From Prorocentrum cordatum (Eukaryota; Sar; Dinophyceae; Prorocentrales; Prorocentraceae), in assembly GCA_963575745.1 (NCBI GenBank), contig CAUYUJ010017997.1, positions 47,501-111,500 on the forward strand: DNA of 64,000 nucleotides, read 5' to 3'. Shown here piece by piece: positions 61,137-64,000 of the stretch (within the stretch, counting starts at the first letter, position 1; each line of letters opens with the position of its first letter). The notes beneath the pieces are model-generated. The model saw only the letters and a list, made by a program, of their open reading frames with translations. It searched no databases and was not told the DNA's origin. The position numbers and the translations under genes were made by a program.

Positions 61137-61460
61137 GGGTCTGCAGGTGCGCACTCGACGTCCGAGAGCAGGACCACGTGACGATGGGGCACTTCGCGGG
61201 GGGCACTCCTGATCCGCAGACGTGTTTCTGCCGAGATCGTGAGTGTGAGAGTATGTGCATTTGCGCGTCCTCTCACCCGTGCATCTGTATGCCTTGTACA
61301 ACGCCTGGCTGTCTCTGCCCAACGGTCGACGATGCTTGATTCTCAGTAGGGTTGCCAGTAATGACCGCGCTACCTAACAATGAGGGTTGTCCCGTGTGCA
61401 TGTGTCCCGCCTTCATTCCTGCGCCGCCGGTGAGAGTCACCAGCGCGTCGGAGGGAAAAT
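61137..61460. other. No gene recognised
   Basis: Unique sequence. A + frame with several Cys (GHFAGGTPDPQTCFCRDREC) is open but unrecognised. Confidence 0.4.
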
Positions 61461-61461
61461 C

Positions 61462-61573
61462 TGTGTGTGTTGTGTGTGTGTGGTGTGCGTGTGTGGTGTG
61501 TGTGTGTGTGGTGTGTGTGTGTGTGGTGTGAGTGTGTGGTGTGTGTGCCGTGTGTGTGTGTGTGAGTGTGTGT

Positions 61574-61645
<72 letters not shown>

Positions 61646-61790
61646 TGGGGGGGGGGGGGGGGGGGGGGCCTTCGTGTGTGGGTGTGTGGGTGCGTGGGTG
61701 CGTGGGTGGGTGGTTGCGTGCGTGCGTGCGTGCGCGCGTACGTGCGTGCGTTTGCGTTCGTGCGTACGTGCGTGGGTGCGTGTGCGCGCC
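61462..61790. repeat. (GT)n, G-run and (GTGC)n tract
   Basis: GT repeats with GGTGTGT variants to 61646, an uninterrupted run of about 20 G near 61648-61668, then gtgcgtgg / cgtgcgtg units. Confidence 0.97.
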
Positions 61791-62802
61791 TCCCTCTGTG
61801 CTCTGCGCCGCGCGGCCTGCCCGTTCCCTCTGCACGTTGGGGCCCCCGGGTGGCACCGGCGTTCCGCCGAGCGGCTGCTGCTGCGGGGCGTGCGTTCAGC
61901 CGATCTTGACCTCCCCCGCAACAAGTCTGCAGCCCAGCTTCGGCAAAGCGCTGGGCGAGCCCGACACCATAGTCACGAGCGCAAAGTGCGCTCAGCATTC
62001 AACAAGCATCGTCATCGTCATCGTCATCGTACACGCTTCACCTGGCCGCCTCGCTGGCGTTTTTGCGCGTGCACGCTCCCACGCCACGGCGCTGTTTTTT
62101 CCTGCAGCCCCAAGCGGAACTCAACCAAGCGCGCCCCGCCTCGGGACTCGCGACGGTGTCGCCACCTCGTCGCCGGAGGAGCAGTGTGCGCGTCAGTCTC
62201 TCTTTCTCTCTCTCTCTCTCTCTCTCCCGACGGGCTCCCTCTATACCCCGCTCTCTGCTGGCGCTCGATGTACAGTTGTGTATGATGACGTTCCTGCCAG
62301 AGCAAAGCACCCTCATGTTCGGTGTATCGCGCCTCATGTCATCTGCATTCTTACCCGTCGGTCGTTGAAAGTAGGTATTTCTGGACTCCCAGATCCCAAT
62401 CTGCGTCAAGCGCCTTCCTACTTCAAGAGTCGGCATGCGTTTGCTGTTCTTCGTTATTCTCTGGGAGGGCTTGAACCCAACCTACTTCATCCGCTTTCTT
62501 ACTTCATGCTTCCACCTTCAAGGGAGGAAAAACCACCCCGACCCCGACTATTGGCGTTTACTCAGCGGCCCTGGGCTTTTACTAAACAGCCCTGTCTTGT
62601 TCGATCCCTTCCCTGGGCGCGCTGACTACACGGCTGCGCTTGCCGGGGTGATTCTTGTGAGGGTGGGTTCTCTGTTCTCTACACCTTCTCCCGACCGACG
62701 TGTCGGGAAAGGGGGCGAGCGTGTCTTGCAGTGCCCACCTGCGACGCCATCAGAAGAGCCGGGTCGGACGACAAGGGAGGATAGCACCGTTTGCAGCTGG
62801 CC
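61791..62802. other. No gene recognised; (CT)n at 62204-62227
   Basis: A CGTCATCGTCAT hexamer-like run lies near 62008-62028 and (CT)n at 62204-62227. The remaining open frames lack domains. Confidence 0.45.
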
Positions 62803-62962
62803 TTAAGTCGGGCCTGTCCCCCTACAGGGGGAATATTCAAAAATAGACCAACAAATAATATGGGGACCATGTGTCGCTATTTGTTGTAGCATGTTTGATC
62901 ATGTGTTGACAATTTGTTATGCTTCGTCCAGAATTCGCCTGTAAGAAAACACGTCCGACTGA
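62803..62962. mobile_element. Family A element, copy A12
   Basis: TTAAGTCGGGCCTGTCCCCC, TACAGGGGGAATATTC at the left. The right end is AATTCGCCTGTAAGAAAACA, CGTCCGACT. Confidence 0.88.
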
Positions 62963-63345
62963 AAGCTGGCCGCGCGCTTCCTCGATACCGTGGCGCCGCC
63001 TGGCGCATGGAGGCGGCGGAGAAGCCAGCTGCGCGAGCGGTTCGGCAACTCCCCCTCTGGTTATCCCGCCTTCGGAGGGCGGGATAACCACAAGGAACGT
63101 CAACAATATCTTTACGATTGGACCCGTATGCTCTACATACTGAATCTTCCGATGGTTTGACACATGGGTTTGGTTTTAGCTTCAGCAAAAACTGGCCTGT
63201 TATGGGTTTTAGACCACCAGCGCCTGGAAAAAAACATTACAAAACCACTAAAACCTTGACAGACCCTTAACGAGTCCCCTGCACGACAGGATGCGTTCCC
63301 TGGTGACTACTCACGCCCTCCTCTCGTCCGACTGGGAAGAGCAGA
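62963..63345. other. No gene; perfect hairpin at 63060-63091
   Basis: A 12-bp arm GGTTATCCCGCC, a loop of about seven bases and GGCGGGATAACC. Otherwise unrecognised. Confidence 0.6.
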
Positions 63346-63500
63346 CAGACACAGAGAGGCGTCGATCCCCCGGAGAATGTGACGAAGATATGGGAAGCAG
63401 AGGTGAAGACGAGAGCCCAGAATATATAGAAAAATATTGGGGATCTGGGGATTCGTGTCTATTTCTTTGCGTGTCTCTGGCCCTTCAAAAAGAGTATTGT
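63346..63500 (+). repeat. Dispersed repeat R, copy 2
   Basis: GGCGTCGATCCCCCGGAGAA, GATATGGGAAG, GAGCCCAGAATATATAGAAA, AATATTGGGG, matching 37-200. Confidence 0.65.
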
Positions 63501-63631
63501 ACCCCCTCCGCGGCGGGCCCTCTCCACGGCATTGGGGGACGCGGCAGATGCCCACGCACCAATCCTGGCCAGGTCCCGTCTTGGGGCCGGGATCGGCGTT
63601 AATATGCCTCTCTGGCCGAGCCAGGAGGCCA

Positions 63632-63675
63632 TATACGTGTGTGTGTGTGTGTGTATATGTATATATACACACATT
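63632..63675. repeat. (GT)n/(TA)n microsatellite
   Basis: gtgtgtgtgtgtgt then atatgtatatatacacac. Confidence 0.95.
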
Positions 63676-63778
63676 TTGCACCGATCCTGGGCCCCAGGAG
63701 TGGTCCAGGCCAGGAGCGGTGCACATGATGCTTGCCACTCTCTCCTCCACAGTGCCCGCTTCTGCTGCCGTCGCTCAG

Positions 63779-63853
63779 GCCGGGGCGGCCGAGGAGGCGC
63801 TGCGGGCGCAGCTGGCCGAGCTGGAGGGCGAGAGGGCGGAGCTGCGGCAGCAG
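63779..63853 (+). CDS. Candidate coiled-coil exon 11
   Basis: It starts GCC after TGCTGCCGTCGCTCAG and ends CTGCGGCAGCAG|GCCGCC. It is 25 codons, with the peptide AGAAEEALRAQLAELEGERA and then ELRQQ. It is the closest to the consensus of the set, with leucines at 8, 12, 15 and 22. Similarity extends to GAG|GC at 63871. The window ends 130 bases later in a TCC tract, so further copies may lie beyond. Confidence 0.7.
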
Positions 63854-63904
63854 GCCGCCGCCGCGTCCGAGGCCCACCCTCCTGGAGGAGGGTCGGCTCC
63901 AGTG

Positions 63905-64000
63905 AGGTCATCGTCCTCCTCCTTCTCCTCCTCCTCCTCCTCCTGCGCCTCCTCCTCTTTTCTCCGCTCTCTTCCTCTCAATCCCCTTCCTCCTCCCCTT
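63905..64000. repeat. (TCC)n tract
   Basis: CTCC/TCC repeats to the end of the window. Confidence 0.93.

Noticed and set aside
61387-62625. 412-codon + frame starting in the GT repeat
   Set aside because: Cys-Val repeats come from (GT)n. The remainder has no domain.
63060-63091. Bacterial-type terminator hairpin
   Set aside because: The stem is perfect, but there is no T-run and the context is a eukaryotic genome. It is probably a small inverted-repeat remnant.

Overview
The window is nuclear DNA of a dinoflagellate. The key evidence is a near-exact relic of the dinoflagellate trans-spliced leader at 13551-13572 (one mismatch in 22 positions) just upstream of an intact, intronless gene. High GC, large non-coding spans, GC-AG type candidate splice sites and very heavy repeat content fit the same assignment. 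I cannot name a genus. No rRNA, tRNA, CRISPR array or bacterial-style operon was found.

Only one full-length gene is clear: a membrane glycerol-3-phosphate acyltransferase of the fungal SCT1/GPT2 type (13642-15507, +), which looks like a retroposed, once trans-spliced mRNA. The other large coding relic is a decayed non-LTR retrotransposon on the minus strand (37462-44745). It has a RanBP2-like zinc finger and coiled coil, an endonuclease domain, a reverse transcriptase and an RNase H, and is broken by three in-frame stops and several frameshifts. Its 3' end is a stem-loop followed by a pentanucleotide tail. A second retroelement 3' end lies at 490-1100, and a possible third at 1311-2240.

The observation I rate highest is a set of at least ten (possibly eleven to fourteen) short coiled-coil segments, all on the + strand, from 6196 to 63853. 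Nearly all have the same 25-codon core, start with a GCN codon right after AG and end at CAG|GC or a few codons later at GAG|GC. They look like duplicated phase-0 exons of one giant gene whose introns (1.5-18 kb) hold everything else in the window, or else relics of such a gene.

The rest is repeats. (1) Trinucleotide tracts of GGA/TCC, plus ATC, GTC, ACG and CAG, lie every few kilobases. (2) Many short elements with terminal inverted repeats occur, notably family A (about 160 bp, ends TTAAGTCGGGC, twelve copies or fragments) and family B (about 185 bp, ends CCCAGAGATCC, eight copies), with families C, K, O, P, S, T and Y. Family B has a filled/empty site pair inside the window. (3) Minisatellites have periods of 52, 60, 74, 77, 83, 93-120, 102-107 and 109 bp. 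(4) A GGGCCxTCTTGGG-type low-complexity region fills most of 6.9-13.5 kb and 16.3-17.3 kb. (5) Larger duplications are a 393-bp tandem copy at 55661-56440, an inverted 550-bp pair at 45415/52650 and a 1.0-1.3-kb pair at 6909/9063.

Region by region: 0-6 kb has retroelement 3' ends, microsatellites and family A/B elements. 6-17.5 kb has the first clear candidate exon, the GGGCC-type arrays and the acyltransferase retrogene. 17.5-29 kb has five candidate exons among hairpin elements. 29-37 kb is minisatellites and tandem hairpins. 37-45 kb is the retrotransposon. 45-64 kb has five more candidate exons among duplicated repeats. Most long open frames here run through GGA, GAC or TCC tracts and are not genes.
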